Source of the DNA: Desulfomonilaceae bacterium
Lineage (GTDB): Bacteria; Desulfobacterota; Desulfomonilia; Desulfomonilales; Desulfomonilaceae
NCBI GenBank assembly: GCA_041662605.1
Contig: JBAZSD010000002.1
Coordinates: 1 to 64,000, forward strand
Direction of reading: 5' to 3'
Length of the DNA stretch: 64,000 nt
A model generated the notes under the pieces. It saw only the letters and a list, made by a program, of their open reading frames with translations. It was not told the origin of the DNA and made no database searches. Position numbers and translations under genes: made by a program. Each line of letters begins with the position of its first letter. Within the stretch, counting starts at the first letter, position 1. Positions 17,135-26,330 of the stretch are shown here, piece after piece.

Positions 17135-18694
17135 TCACCACAAGTTCCGGATCTTCGTCTTCTCTGATCCAGTCTTCGGGAAAATACCTAGCACTTGGTC
17201 TAACAACCCTTTGGGTTCATCGCTTTGTATCCTGGTTTCAACTTCGGTCAATAACCGAGAGACATACTTTCTGCTTGAAGCTTTTTCAAGGAGATTCAAT
17301 GATGATCTGAAGTCGGACTCGGCTGCGTTCCAGTCTCCCTTGTCCTTGAAGGCTACGCCTCGATTCGCGTAAGCCAAACCATTTTTTGGATCTAGCTGCA
17401 GAGCTTTGGTAAAGGCCCTGATTGCGTAATCCTGTCTCCCGGCTAGTAATAGCGATTCCCCAAGTGAATAATACAGTTTGGCTGTGTCATTCGCCGATGG
17501 ATCCAGATTTATGGCCTGAGCGAAATCTCCTGCGGCTTGATCATATTTTTTCAGATTTTGGTAGATTGCCGCACGCTCCAGAATTACCGATCGATCCTGA
17601 GGTCTGACAGAAGACGCCTGACTGAGGTCATCCAAAGCTTTTTGATAGGCGCCTTGATCGATGAATATCCCAGCCCGGTGGACAAGGGTGTCGAAGTCAC
17701 CCGGTTTGAGTTCAAGAACCCTACTAAGATCTTTCTGGGCTTCTTCTTTCTTGCCCAAGTCGGAAAGTAATAATGCTTTCTTGTAAAGTAAAGACGCGTC
17801 GTCTCCCCTGATTGACAACAAGGCGTCGTAATCTTTCAGAGCAGCGTCTTTTTTCCCTAGCTTGATTTCCACATCCGCTCTGGTTTCCAGGGATTGCAGA
17901 TCCTTTGGATCCAATGTAAGGGCTGCGTTCAGGTCATTCATCGCCTTTTGATAATCACCCAGCAAGTACCTGGCATAGCCCCTATTTTTGAGCGCCTCCT
18001 CATTCTTTGGATCGAGCTTTATAACTTTGTTGTAGTAGTCTACCGCTTCTTCAGTTTTACCAGAAGCAAGAGAAATTTTCCCAAGGCCACCCCAGGCTGA
18101 AATATTATTTTTGTCAAATTCGACTGTTTTTTTGAAATCTGCGGTTGCCTGATCGTTTCTTCCCTCTTTGAGATAACCCAATCCCCTGAGAAAATAGGCT
18201 TCACCATCGTCAGGATATATTTTGATGGCGTTGGAGAGGTCTTTGATGGCTTCCGCAAACTTACCGGTGTAAATCTCCGCTTCACCTCTGGAGCGGACGG
18301 CTCCTTCATAATCGGGAACCTTTGCAAGAACTTGATCCATGTCCTGAAGGGCCTTTTCGTAATTTTTCTTGTGCAGGTAAATTAGCCCTTTCCCATAAAT
18401 CGCCTCCACCAGTTCAGGGTTCAGCGCGGCCGCTTTTTCAAAGTCAGAAAGAGCCTGATCCTCCCGCCCCTTGGACCTGAAGGCGACTCCCCGGTAAAAT
18501 AACGCTTGCGCATTCTTTGGGTTCTCATCAATCACACGGCTGTACAGTCTTATGGCCTCATCAAAATTTCTCTTCCATTGGGCTTCCACGGCCTGCGTGA
18601 AAGAAGTGTTTTCTTCAGGCGCCGCAGCCAGGCAAGGATTGAGGGTCAAGCAACAGAGAATCCACAAAACAAACAAATAGAATCTAGGTGACAA
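17135..18694 (-). CDS. Exported tetratricopeptide-repeat protein (about 13 TPRs)
   Basis: A 519-residue protein with an N-terminal signal peptide (hydrophobic VLWILCCLTLNP, cleavage near CLA-AAP) followed by nearly continuous 34-residue TPR units. Each carries the A-x2-YY-x-x-G / A-x-x-D-x-x-x-A-I-x-L-x-P pattern. TPR arrays are protein-binding scaffolds; the partner is unknown. It starts inside the 3' end of the upstream TPR gene (11-bp overlap), so the two are translationally coupled and may form one periplasmic assembly. No enzymatic domain is visible. Confidence 0.88.
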   Translation of the reverse strand: MSPRFYLFVLWILCCLTLNPCLAAAPEENTSFTQAVEAQWKRNFDEAIRLYSRVIDENPKNAQALFYRGVAFRSKGREDQALSDFEKAAALNPELVEAIYGKGLIYLHKKNYEKALQDMDQVLAKVPDYEGAVRSRGEAEIYTGKFAEAIKDLSNAIKIYPDDGEAYFLRGLGYLKEGRNDQATADFKKTVEFDKNNISAWGGLGKISLASGKTEEAVDYYNKVIKLDPKNEEALKNRGYARYLLGDYQKAMNDLNAALTLDPKDLQSLETRADVEIKLGKKDAALKDYDALLSIRGDDASLLYKKALLLSDLGKKEEAQKDLSRVLELKPGDFDTLVHRAGIFIDQGAYQKALDDLSQASSVRPQDRSVILERAAIYQNLKKYDQAAGDFAQAINLDPSANDTAKLYYSLGESLLLAGRQDYAIRAFTKALQLDPKNGLAYANRGVAFKDKGDWNAAESDFRSSLNLLEKASSRKYVSRLLTEVETRIQSDEPKGLLDQVLGIFPKTGSEKTKIRNLW

Positions 18695-20177
18695 TGATCG
18701 ACCTCAATGCCATAAGAGAGCGAGAAAAGATTTCAAAATCATGGTCAATGTTTTGGGAAACATTTTTCTTTTCGCTGGAAAGGGTCCTCGCTTTAGCGAA
18801 ATCAGCCTTGGCCTTTGACGTATACCCCAAGAACTCATACGCTACGCCACGTTTGTAATAAGAATTACTGTTTTTAGGGTCCAGTTCTATGCTCCTGGAT
18901 AATGCCTTTATCGCTTCCTGAAATTGTCCCTCTTTACCCAGGGCTACTCCAAGTCTTAGATATGCTGAAGGATCATCAGGTTTAACCTTGGTCAATATTT
19001 TGAAGAAACCGGCGGCGGCCTTGTAATCTCCAGATTTTTCCTTGTTATCTCCCAAGACCAGGAGTAACTCTGGATTGTTAGGATCAACGTCGCAAGCCTT
19101 TTCAAAGTCCGCAATACCTTTTTCCTGATTCCCAGTGTTCATGTAACAACGTCCGCGATAAGTCAGTACCGCAGCAGAGGGACCTTCGAGTTCAATAGCT
19201 TTTGAAAAATCCGGTATTGCTTTGGCGCATTCCCCCGATGATTGATACATCCATCCACGATTCGCGTAGGCTCTAGCCAAATCCGGGTTCAACGTGATTG
19301 CCTTTGTCACATCCTTGATCCCCTCTGCCCGATTCCCTTTCGCAAAAAGAAGCCACCCTCTGTTGTTGTATACATCAGGCTGGTTTGGGTTGAGCTTGGC
19401 CGCTTCATTGTAATCATTGAGGGCCTTGTTAACTTCGTTTTTTCTGAAATAGGCGTTCCCTCTCTGGAAATAGGCCAGTTCATATTTGGGGTTTAATTCT
19501 ATGGCGCTTGAAAGGTCCTTTATGGCTCCATCACTGTCGCCCAGCTTTATTAGGGCGGCCCCCCGATTGTAATACGCCAGAGAATATTCAGGATTCAGTT
19601 GGATCGCCCGATTAAAATCCGGAATGGCCTTTGCTATTTCTCCCTTCTGCACAAGCGCCCATCCCCTGTTATTGTGAGAGTCCGGATCAGTTGGATCCAA
19701 TTCTATAGCCTTGGAGAAGTCCGCTATGGAACGGTCCAGATCGCCCTTTCCATAGTATGCGTTGCCTCGATTGTAATAGGCCAGAGAATAGGAAGGGTTT
19801 AATTCTATGGCCTTGGAGTAGTCCTTGATGGCCTCGTTGTAGGAACCCTGCCTGTAGTACGCGCTCCCCCTGTTATTGTAGGCTGTTTCCATCTGTGGAT
19901 CGAGCTGAATTGCTTTTGTGTAATCCTCCACTGCCCTCGTAGTGTCACTCAATTTTTCCAGAGTCAGGCCTCTGCGAAAGTACACCTCAGGGGTGGCTAT
20001 TCCTGCCTTCATAGCTTTGGTATAATAATCCAGGGCCTTTTGATATTCTCCAGCCCTATAAGCTAATTTGGCGTTTTCATAAAAATCTTCGGCGTATTGA
20101 GATTTGGTCTCAGGTGGATAGCTGAGCATAACACTTAGAAAAATAGTGAGCAAAGCGATTCTTGTGAAAATCTTCAT
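18684..20177 (-). CDS. Exported tetratricopeptide-repeat protein (about 12 TPRs)
   Basis: This 497-residue paralogue-like neighbour of the protein at 17135 has a signal peptide (IALLTIFLSVMLSYPP) and highly regular TPR repeats of the type KAIELNPSYSLAYYNRG. Repetition is close enough at DNA level for copy-number change by recombination. It is the first gene of a two-gene overlapping operon. The upstream 386 bp (20178-20563) are AT-rich and divergent from ktrB, and presumably hold both promoters. Function is not recognisable beyond scaffold or assembly. Confidence 0.88.
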   Translation of the reverse strand: MKIFTRIALLTIFLSVMLSYPPETKSQYAEDFYENAKLAYRAGEYQKALDYYTKAMKAGIATPEVYFRRGLTLEKLSDTTRAVEDYTKAIQLDPQMETAYNNRGSAYYRQGSYNEAIKDYSKAIELNPSYSLAYYNRGNAYYGKGDLDRSIADFSKAIELDPTDPDSHNNRGWALVQKGEIAKAIPDFNRAIQLNPEYSLAYYNRGAALIKLGDSDGAIKDLSSAIELNPKYELAYFQRGNAYFRKNEVNKALNDYNEAAKLNPNQPDVYNNRGWLLFAKGNRAEGIKDVTKAITLNPDLARAYANRGWMYQSSGECAKAIPDFSKAIELEGPSAAVLTYRGRCYMNTGNQEKGIADFEKACDVDPNNPELLLVLGDNKEKSGDYKAAAGFFKILTKVKPDDPSAYLRLGVALGKEGQFQEAIKALSRSIELDPKNSNSYYKRGVAYEFLGYTSKAKADFAKARTLSSEKKNVSQNIDHDFEIFSRSLMALRSIIVT

Positions 20178-20563
20178 GTACTATCCGCACTCATCTCTGA
20201 AGACAAATTAGACATATTAATATTATCATACCAACATGATAGTTGTCTATATTAATGTTTACTATTAACTTATGGTGAATATGTGAGATTCACTGTTTCT
20301 GTCAACAGTTTTCAAGCAATTAAATTTATTTTTTAGACTCTCGAAAATTGAAGCGGTTCCAGCAAATACTGTTCGTCCAATTCCGGTGTGTTGGAGTGTA
20401 CCCTGCCCTGCATGGAAAAAATGATGGATTTCGTTGATATGAATTTCCATATTAACTGTTTGCACCACTTCTATGGTAACAAGACTCAGATTGAAGAAAC
20501 CACTTTTCATTGGCGCATGAGACAGTGATTCCGCCATAGTACGTTGATTTCACGGATGGAAGG
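20178..20563. other. AT-rich divergent intergenic region, TPR operon / ktrB
   Basis: This region has no supported gene. It contains inverted repeats ATTAATAT (20216-20223) with ATATTAAT (20249-20256), and TATCAT (20224-20229) with ATGATA (20236-20241). These lie 40-80 bp upstream of the TPR gene start and may be operator or promoter sequence. A 90-codon minus-strand ORF at 20265-20537 lacks a ribosome-binding site and is not called. Confidence 0.4.
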
Positions 20564-21937
20564 ATGAATCGGAAGAAGTCGGCTAGATTCTATATTTCAA
20601 GAATGATTACGCCGGAAACCGCTCTGGTCGGCGGATTTGCTCTGCTAATTCTCATTGGCGCCATTCTGTTAGCGACTCCCTGGGCGAGTAGCGCCAGTAA
20701 AATACCTTTCATAGACGCCCTCTTTACTTCGACATCAGCAGTCTGTATTACCGGGCTGACAGTGGTTGACACAGGGCTGGCTTTTTCTTTCTTCGGGCAA
20801 GTATTGATTGTGGTCCTGATTCAGTCGGGCGGACTCGGAATAATGATGTTCGCCGCTATAGCGTTTCAAATGCTTGGACTGAGGATGTCGCTCAAGTCTC
20901 AGGCGGTTTTGCATAACACCCTGTTTCAGAAAGACCTCGCCAGCCAATTTCAAAGCGCCTTCAAGACGATAATAGCGCTTACGTTTGCGATCGAAGGCTT
21001 TGGAATAATCCTCTTGACCTTTTTTCTTTCCCAAACAATGGACCTTGGAGCGGCGCTCTTTTCGGCGATCTTTCATTGCATTTCGGCTTTTTGTAATGCG
21101 GGCTTTTCGTTACGATCAGACAATCTTCTGGGTCTAAGAGATGAGTATGGAGTAATCTTTGTTATTATGGGTTTAATTGTATTGGGGGGGTTGGGGTTTT
21201 CGGTTTTGCACGAAATCTGGACAGTTATGCGCGGAAATCCTTTGGGTCTTGGCGAAAGAGTTTTGAGAAGATTCTCTTTGCATTCTCGTGTGGTTCTTTG
21301 GGTATCGGGAATCCTGATTATTGGCGGAGCAATTGTCCTGTTAATTTTTGGTTTGACTTCCAATGAAAACTCGTGGGATGCAAAACTCATCAACAGTCTT
21401 TTTCAGTCCGTCGCGGCTCGGACGGCCGGATTCAACACTGTGGATATTGGGAAACTACCGTCAGCCTCTATCTTCTTGCTCATAATATTAATGTTTATCG
21501 GTGGCTCGCCAGGATCTTGCGCAGGAGGAGTCAAAACGTCATCAGTCGCCATTTATTGCGCGCGTTTGGTAGCCGGTTTGCGCGGACAACGCGATGTTCA
21601 GTTGGGTGACAGAAGGCTGCCTCACGAACTTGTCAGCAAAACGGATCTGTTGATGGGCCTTGCTGTGTTCTGGAACATCATTGGAATTGTAATTCTTATG
21701 ACCACCGAATCCACCATGAAGGTAGATTCACTCTCATTGATTTTCGAGCAGGTTTCTGCATTTGGAACAGTGGGGTTATCTACCGGGATTACCCCAAATC
21801 TGTCCACACACGGGAAATTGTGGCTAATCGTCACAATGTTCGTTGGAAGGCTGGGTCCTTTGACTATCGCTTTCTGGATGATTCCGAGAACTAATCTCCG
21901 CGCGAGATATCCCAAGGGAACGGTGATGATTGGATGA
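20564..21937 (+). CDS. ktrB: KtrB/TrkH-type potassium-translocating membrane subunit
   Basis: A 457-residue polytopic inner-membrane protein with four M1-P-M2 repeats. The four selectivity-filter loops can be seen: SAVCITGLTVVDTG, SAFCNAGFSL, ARTAGFNTVD and SAFGTVGLSTG. It forms the K+ (often Na+-coupled) channel gated by a KtrA ring. The length suits KtrB rather than the longer E. coli TrkH. The stop overlaps the ktrA start (ATGA), the classic ktrBA or ktrAB coupling. The GGAAGG at the start abuts the ATG, so a start further in (ATG at residue 14) cannot be excluded. Confidence 0.93.
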   Translation: MNRKKSARFYISRMITPETALVGGFALLILIGAILLATPWASSASKIPFIDALFTSTSAVCITGLTVVDTGLAFSFFGQVLIVVLIQSGGLGIMMFAAIAFQMLGLRMSLKSQAVLHNTLFQKDLASQFQSAFKTIIALTFAIEGFGIILLTFFLSQTMDLGAALFSAIFHCISAFCNAGFSLRSDNLLGLRDEYGVIFVIMGLIVLGGLGFSVLHEIWTVMRGNPLGLGERVLRRFSLHSRVVLWVSGILIIGGAIVLLIFGLTSNENSWDAKLINSLFQSVAARTAGFNTVDIGKLPSASIFLLIILMFIGGSPGSCAGGVKTSSVAIYCARLVAGLRGQRDVQLGDRRLPHELVSKTDLLMGLAVFWNIIGIVILMTTESTMKVDSLSLIFEQVSAFGTVGLSTGITPNLSTHGKLWLIVTMFVGRLGPLTIAFWMIPRTNLRARYPKGTVMIG

Positions 21938-22605
21938 AAAAATCTGCGAAATTGATTTCTGTTATAGGTCTCGGACAATTTGGCAGTGAACTCGCGAGAG
22001 ATTTAGCCAAATTTGCGGAGGTTTTGGCGCTTGACAACAACGAAGATCGGGTTAACGCCATTGTGAATCATGTTCAACGAGCGATGATACTCGACGTCAG
22101 GGATTTCACCGGCCTGAGTTCGCTGGTTACGCCTGAATTCGATGAGGCAATTGTGAGCTTGGGTGAAAGCCTGGAAGCAAGCGTTCTGTGCACACTCCAC
22201 TTGAAGAGAATAGGCGTGAAAAGGATTAGGGCAAAGGCCGCCAGTGAGGATCATTCTTCGATCCTCCGAGCGGTTGGAGCTACCGAAACGATTTTCCCCG
22301 AACGTGAGACAGCCAAGAGAATCGCCGCTCAAATACTGAACCCGAACCTTTTGGATTTCGTTCCGCTGGGAGAAGGTTTTGAAGTAATGGATGTAGGAAT
22401 CCCGGATATTTTCCTTGGTAAAAGTCTAAAAGAAATCAAGTTGCGAGAGCGTTTTGGAGTTTTTGTCATCGCCGTCAAAGAGCTTGTGCCGCCGAACTTT
22501 GTTTTTTTGCCAGGCCCGGATTTTGTGGTCAAGCCAAGTGATATACTGGTAATGATTGGACGAGAGGTCGATTTGATAAAAATTCAGCAAAGCTCGTCAG
22601 AATGA
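21934..22605 (+). CDS. ktrA: KtrA-type RCK regulatory subunit of potassium uptake
   Basis: This 223-residue cytoplasmic regulator has an N-terminal Rossmann RCK_N domain (GLGQFGSELA, with LDNNEDRV as the ribose-binding acidic end of beta2) and a C-terminal RCK_C domain from about residue 140. Binding of ATP/ADP (NAD in TrkA) gates KtrB. A single RCK unit matches KtrA, not the duplicated TrkA. It overlaps ktrB by 4 bp, and its 3' end overlaps the convergent deacetylase gene by 9 bp. Confidence 0.93.
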   Translation: MKKSAKLISVIGLGQFGSELARDLAKFAEVLALDNNEDRVNAIVNHVQRAMILDVRDFTGLSSLVTPEFDEAIVSLGESLEASVLCTLHLKRIGVKRIRAKAASEDHSSILRAVGATETIFPERETAKRIAAQILNPNLLDFVPLGEGFEVMDVGIPDIFLGKSLKEIKLRERFGVFVIAVKELVPPNFVFLPGPDFVVKPSDILVMIGREVDLIKIQQSSSE

Positions 22606-23595
22606 GTCCACATGTTTTTCAACAAGCGGCGCCTTTTTTGGAGTAGCTCCCTGCAAATTGTACAAGGGGTACAACTCGGATAATGTATGGCATTTAGCGT
22701 TATAGCGGTTCATAAGCCACTGGATCAAAAGAGCGAGACGCTTTATGAATCTTTCAACTGCTTTTTCTGTTGGATTCAGAGGGTTCAACCTAGGCGCCAG
22801 TTCGGATGAGTGAAAGAAAATTGTAACGCAATCCCCCCCTCGTGACTTGTGCAGCATGACTCCAGCTTTGGCGACTCCTAGATTTACCCAAGCGGGTTGT
22901 GGCGATATTGATCCCAGGTTTAAAGCCAACCATTCTATTGCCGCTCGAGGCGTAAACGCTGTCTTGGAAAACAACTTCAGGTAGTTATCAATACCTTTCA
23001 AAATTGGCAATATGGTTACGGGAACTTCCAGAACATCCGAGCTTCCAGTCTTGGTAGGATCCAACGGATCGGGGAAATAAGGATCTGTGGGAGCCCAAAG
23101 GTGGTTAGCTCCACCATATTCCCTTCTCATGGGGGTGACGCTGCTATCAACCTTTATGCCTACTTGCTCGAGAATCTGGAACATCTTGGGACCAAGATTG
23201 AAACGACCCATGCGAAAGGATGTCGCGTACAAATCACTCTCTTGCAACACCCCCAACAAAGACCGGGTCTTGGCTTCCAGGAGATCTGAGGACAACAATT
23301 CAGAAGGCGCAGGTGGACGGATAGTGTCCACGACAATGGGAGGAGTATTCCAGTGGTGAAGATGGGCCCCCACTTCGGCCTTCCATCTCGTCTTCAGGCT
23401 AAACAGTTTTTTAAGGACATCTTTTTTGTTCGCTACCTGATAAGAAACCAACAAAGTCGGCCTGACACCAAGCTCCATAAAAACTTGATCGAGCCGGTCA
23501 AGTTGATAAACGTTCAAAGCCGATGAGTCATCCGTTGAATATATACCGCTAAACAGCCCTTCTTCTTCTACGTCTATAGTAACTGTAAATTTCAT
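22597..23595 (-). CDS. Polysaccharide deacetylase-like (NodB-homology) protein
   Basis: A 332-residue protein begins with a TIDVEEEG segment, like the first Asp-containing motif of carbohydrate esterase family 4, and has GAHLHHW as a candidate metal-binding His motif. The C-terminal part (FFHSSEL) is like the last NodB motif. No signal peptide is visible, as in the cytoplasmic or PuuE-like branch and in exopolysaccharide-associated deacetylase relatives. Substrate is not assignable. It overlaps the end of ktrA tail to tail. Confidence 0.75.
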   Translation of the reverse strand: MKFTVTIDVEEEGLFSGIYSTDDSSALNVYQLDRLDQVFMELGVRPTLLVSYQVANKKDVLKKLFSLKTRWKAEVGAHLHHWNTPPIVVDTIRPPAPSELLSSDLLEAKTRSLLGVLQESDLYATSFRMGRFNLGPKMFQILEQVGIKVDSSVTPMRREYGGANHLWAPTDPYFPDPLDPTKTGSSDVLEVPVTILPILKGIDNYLKLFSKTAFTPRAAIEWLALNLGSISPQPAWVNLGVAKAGVMLHKSRGGDCVTIFFHSSELAPRLNPLNPTEKAVERFIKRLALLIQWLMNRYNAKCHTLSELYPLYNLQGATPKKAPLVEKHVDSF

Positions 23596-23698
23596 GCGTA
23601 TGACGATACAACATTTGAGTTTAATCGAAAATAGACTAACCCAGTATGGAAAACTGTTCTTGAACCCAGGGCGTTTTCAGAGTTCTTTGATCTCCCTG

Positions 23699-24139
23699 TC
23701 AACTTTTTTGCGCGGACGCCAGGCTGAAGTCGCCGCGATCACAAATCAGCGTCCACAGCGACAAAACAACCAAGCCGGAGTCTCTCAGGATGTAAGTAAT
23801 CCCAATCCTTCCTGCTGATTGCGCAGAGGAAGAAAAACAGCCACAATCTATATCTAGGCCGATTGAATAGGCGTAAACCGTGACTCCGAGAAAAACGAGC
23901 ATCATCAAAGATGTCAATAGAGCCGCCGCCCTCGTTTGGATCCCAAGTATCAACAAGCTTCCGGCCACTAACTCTAACCAAGGAAGGGTCAAAGCCGTTA
24001 AATTGCTGTACATGGCTGGCATCAATCCATAATTTCTGATTGAAGCCGAGAATGCGGAAGGGTCCAATATCTTGTAGACGCTTGCGTAAAGAAATAAGGA
24101 TCCGATTACGAGTCTGGCGATTAATGTTATCCACTTCAT
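23699..24139 (-). CDS. MauE/DoxX-family integral membrane protein
   Basis: A 146-residue four-helix membrane protein. It starts MKWITLIARLVIGSLFLYAS, has the GLELVAG-like PWLELVAGSLLILG helix and a CGCF motif after helix 3, as in MauE-type proteins. This family is linked to thiol-disulfide or sulfur chemistry at the membrane. It follows the rhodanese gene by 15 bp on the same strand, so the pair likely works together in the periplasm, perhaps in sulfane-sulfur handling. The biochemical role is inferred from family and neighbour only. Confidence 0.82.
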   Translation of the reverse strand: MKWITLIARLVIGSLFLYASVYKILDPSAFSASIRNYGLMPAMYSNLTALTLPWLELVAGSLLILGIQTRAAALLTSLMMLVFLGVTVYAYSIGLDIDCGCFSSSAQSAGRIGITYILRDSGLVVLSLWTLICDRGDFSLASAQKS

Positions 24140-24154
24140 CTTTTGGCCTTTTAA

Positions 24155-24643
24155 TCATTTGCGTTTGTGCGATTGTTCAACTGGAAATCCTTTTTGCTCC
24201 CAACCGGGATATCCGTCGCTCATTATCATTAGATCCGTATATCCGAAGTCCAGTAGGAATGAAGCCACTCGTTCAGCATTGTCACAATCCGGACCATAAC
24301 AATACAGGACTATTCTGCTTGTCTGAGGCATCAAGGGCTCTAGTCCCGGAAATCTTTCCTCTTTGTTTTCAGGCGTCAATGATATCGCCCCTGGAACATG
24401 GCCTGCCATGTAGTCCTTTTCTTCTCGGGTATCTACAAAAACTGTTTGCTTATCTTCCAGCCATGCTTGAGCCTGTTCAGAATCGATAAGAGGAATCTTG
24501 TGGTTGGAGATTGTAACTTCTTTTGGTGGGACATAAAGCCAAGGGATCTGCCTTGCCGGAACGAAATTTGAAGCGATACCTATACAAAAACAGATTGAGG
24601 CGATGATAGCCGCTCTCATAAACAGGGAAACAATAATGTTCAT
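24155..24643 (-). CDS. Membrane-anchored rhodanese-like sulfurtransferase
   Basis: A 162-residue protein has an N-terminal hydrophobic anchor (AAIIASICFCIGIA) and a single rhodanese domain. Visible are VDTREEKDYMAGHVPGA (the CH2A-type segment) and the active-site loop CYGPDC, with Cys as the predicted persulfide carrier, then GYPGWEQKGFP at the end. The domain faces the periplasm if the anchor is a signal anchor. It heads a two-gene operon with the MauE-like protein. Confidence 0.87.
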   Translation of the reverse strand: MNIIVSLFMRAAIIASICFCIGIASNFVPARQIPWLYVPPKEVTISNHKIPLIDSEQAQAWLEDKQTVFVDTREEKDYMAGHVPGAISLTPENKEERFPGLEPLMPQTSRIVLYCYGPDCDNAERVASFLLDFGYTDLMIMSDGYPGWEQKGFPVEQSHKRK

Positions 24644-24734
24644 ACTATTATCCTACTAAATATTTGCATGATATCTGTTTTATGCTATAACTTAATTTAG
24701 GTTATTATTGTATGTCTAGTTATATATTATTTTT

Positions 24735-24763
24735 TTGACACTCAAAATACCTTTTGGTATTAT
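24735..24763 (+). promoter_or_regulatory. Near-consensus sigma-70 promoter with palindromic spacer
   Basis: TTGACA at 24735-24740, a 17-bp spacer and TATTAT at 24758-24763 give a near-consensus promoter about 48 bp before ATG 24811. The inverted repeat AATACC-TTTT-GGTATT (24746-24761) occupies the spacer and enters the -10, so a repressor could bind there. Confidence 0.75.
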
Positions 24764-24810
24764 CAATGAACAGTTGAACGCAACTGAAAATCTGGACGTT
24801 AGAGCGCTAC

Positions 24811-25902
24811 ATGAAAAGACCGGACATTGCAACTGTAAGATCTCGCGGTAGCTTTGAGGAACTTAAGGGCATGTTCCGTATTCATGCCACTTCCTTAATA
24901 AACGCTATTCTTGTTTTTTGTTTCGTTCCTTTTTTACTGAGTTCAGCCAGCGCGCAAGAACTGGAAACTCCTCTTATCACCAGTGTTCAAATTGCTCCAG
25001 ATCAGAAACAGTTAATAATCAAGGCTGACAAAGCTTTGGGCGCTCATTCCGCCTTCGCGTTCGAAAACCCCTACAGACTTGTCATAGACTTTGAAAGCAC
25101 AGGCTTGGGTAAAGTTCCAGCCAAAATTAAGGTGGACAAACCTCCTATTAATGAAATCCGATTGGGAAAGAACGGTCACAGAGCCAGACTTGTTGTGGAT
25201 TTCGGAGAGTATCCGGTTCCACCCTTCATGGTTGAACGTAAAGGCAATCTAGCTGTGGTAGCTCTTGGAGCCGTACCTACGGACCCGAGGATGTTGCAAA
25301 GATCTCCTCACTCTGAGTCCAGTCCGAAACCTCGCTCTGTAGGCTTACAGGCACGTCCGCGAAATGCTGCGCCCAAAAATGATCAGACTCGCGTACCTGC
25401 TCCTTTGCCAATTGATCAACCGGCTTCAACTCCTGCGATGTCGGGGAAGAAAATCGAACAGTCCAGTTTCGTAGTCAAACAATCATTAGTGACCAATAAC
25501 CTTTTGTTGGTAGAACTTCAAAACAGAAAATCAGCCTCAGAGAGTTATAGGGTAGTCGTTGATCTAAACCTCAACGATATGACGATCCGTAATGCGTCCA
25601 TCAGCAATTCCAGCGGAGTAGTGAAGAAGTTCGATCTTTTGGAATCAGGTTCAAAGATTTCAAAAGGGGACGAGGATTCGAAAGAAAACGCGGACACCCC
25701 TACAATTGTTGGTCCTAGGAAAGAGCCCACTTCATCACAAGAAAAGACAAACGATAGAAAGAAATATTCCTGGGGCGCCGAAGATACTCCCTCGGAAAAA
25801 GTCACTCTGCCAAAACAAGAAACTCCACCTGCTAATCCATTCAGACTCCAGAAATTCGAGCTGAAAAACAAAAAATCCGGATCAGCCAAATTGGACGATT
25901 AA
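24811..25902 (+). CDS. Exported AMIN-domain protein
   Basis: A 363-residue protein with a signal sequence (INAILVFCFVPFLLSSASA) and one AMIN domain at about residues 54-153 (VQIAPDQKQLIIKADKA, NPYRLVIDFES, RARLVVDF). A long low-complexity, Pro/Lys/Ser-rich tail contains a second weaker beta-rich segment (res. 218-275). AMIN domains bind peptidoglycan or localise PilQ and amidases; here no catalytic or secretin domain follows. The signal core starts 30 residues in, and ATG 24871 (GAGGAACTTAAGG upstream) may be the true start. The conserved promoter at 24735 is compatible with either start. Confidence 0.8.
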   Translation: MKRPDIATVRSRGSFEELKGMFRIHATSLINAILVFCFVPFLLSSASAQELETPLITSVQIAPDQKQLIIKADKALGAHSAFAFENPYRLVIDFESTGLGKVPAKIKVDKPPINEIRLGKNGHRARLVVDFGEYPVPPFMVERKGNLAVVALGAVPTDPRMLQRSPHSESSPKPRSVGLQARPRNAAPKNDQTRVPAPLPIDQPASTPAMSGKKIEQSSFVVKQSLVTNNLLLVELQNRKSASESYRVVVDLNLNDMTIRNASISNSSGVVKKFDLLESGSKISKGDEDSKENADTPTIVGPRKEPTSSQEKTNDRKKYSWGAEDTPSEKVTLPKQETPPANPFRLQKFELKNKKSGSAKLDD

Positions 25903-26012
25903 GCCTATTTCGTCGAAAAGTTTCCAGACAACTTTAAAATCAACGTTAAAGCGCTTTCCGCTCGAACTGCAAAAATATATAAAGAGTTTAGCCGTTTTCT
26001 GAGGCGCCCCAT

Positions 26013-26256
26013 CTGGCCGACACTCTCTCGAAGATTCCGATTCTTTTGGTAGAAGACAACAAACATGTCTTAAAGACGATTAAAGAGCGTCTCCAGTTTT
26101 TTGGTCATCATGTTGTCGCGTCGGAATCAGGTTTTGAGGCCATAAGTGAATTTCAGAAACAAGATTTCGACCTGATCATTTGCGATTGTGGATAAAATTC
26201 TGCAAAAACCGGTAGATATTCCAAAATTCATTTCCCTCTTAAAAAATTTGTCGTAG
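26013..26256 (+). pseudogene. Decayed response-regulator receiver domain
   Basis: Frame 26034 onward reads IPILLVEDNKHVLKTIKERL and continues to FDLIICDCG before TAA at 26193-26195, matching the first half of a CheY-like receiver up to the phospho-Asp strand. In the +1 frame right after it, ILQKPVDIPKFISLLKNLS then stops, matching the KP-loop and last helix. The middle (beta3 end to beta5) is missing and the frame is shifted, so this is an internally deleted receiver. No start codon with a ribosome-binding site was found. Confidence 0.75.
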
Positions 26257-26330
26257 AACAAGGTATTGTTGGATGGCTGTGAAACCGTGAAGATGAATCG
26301 ATTTGGCGGATTGGAGGTCTATAAGAAGCA

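Noticed and set aside
20265..20537. 90-codon minus-strand ORF upstream of the TPR operon
   Set aside because: No ribosome-binding site, no family motif, and it occupies the expected promoter region.
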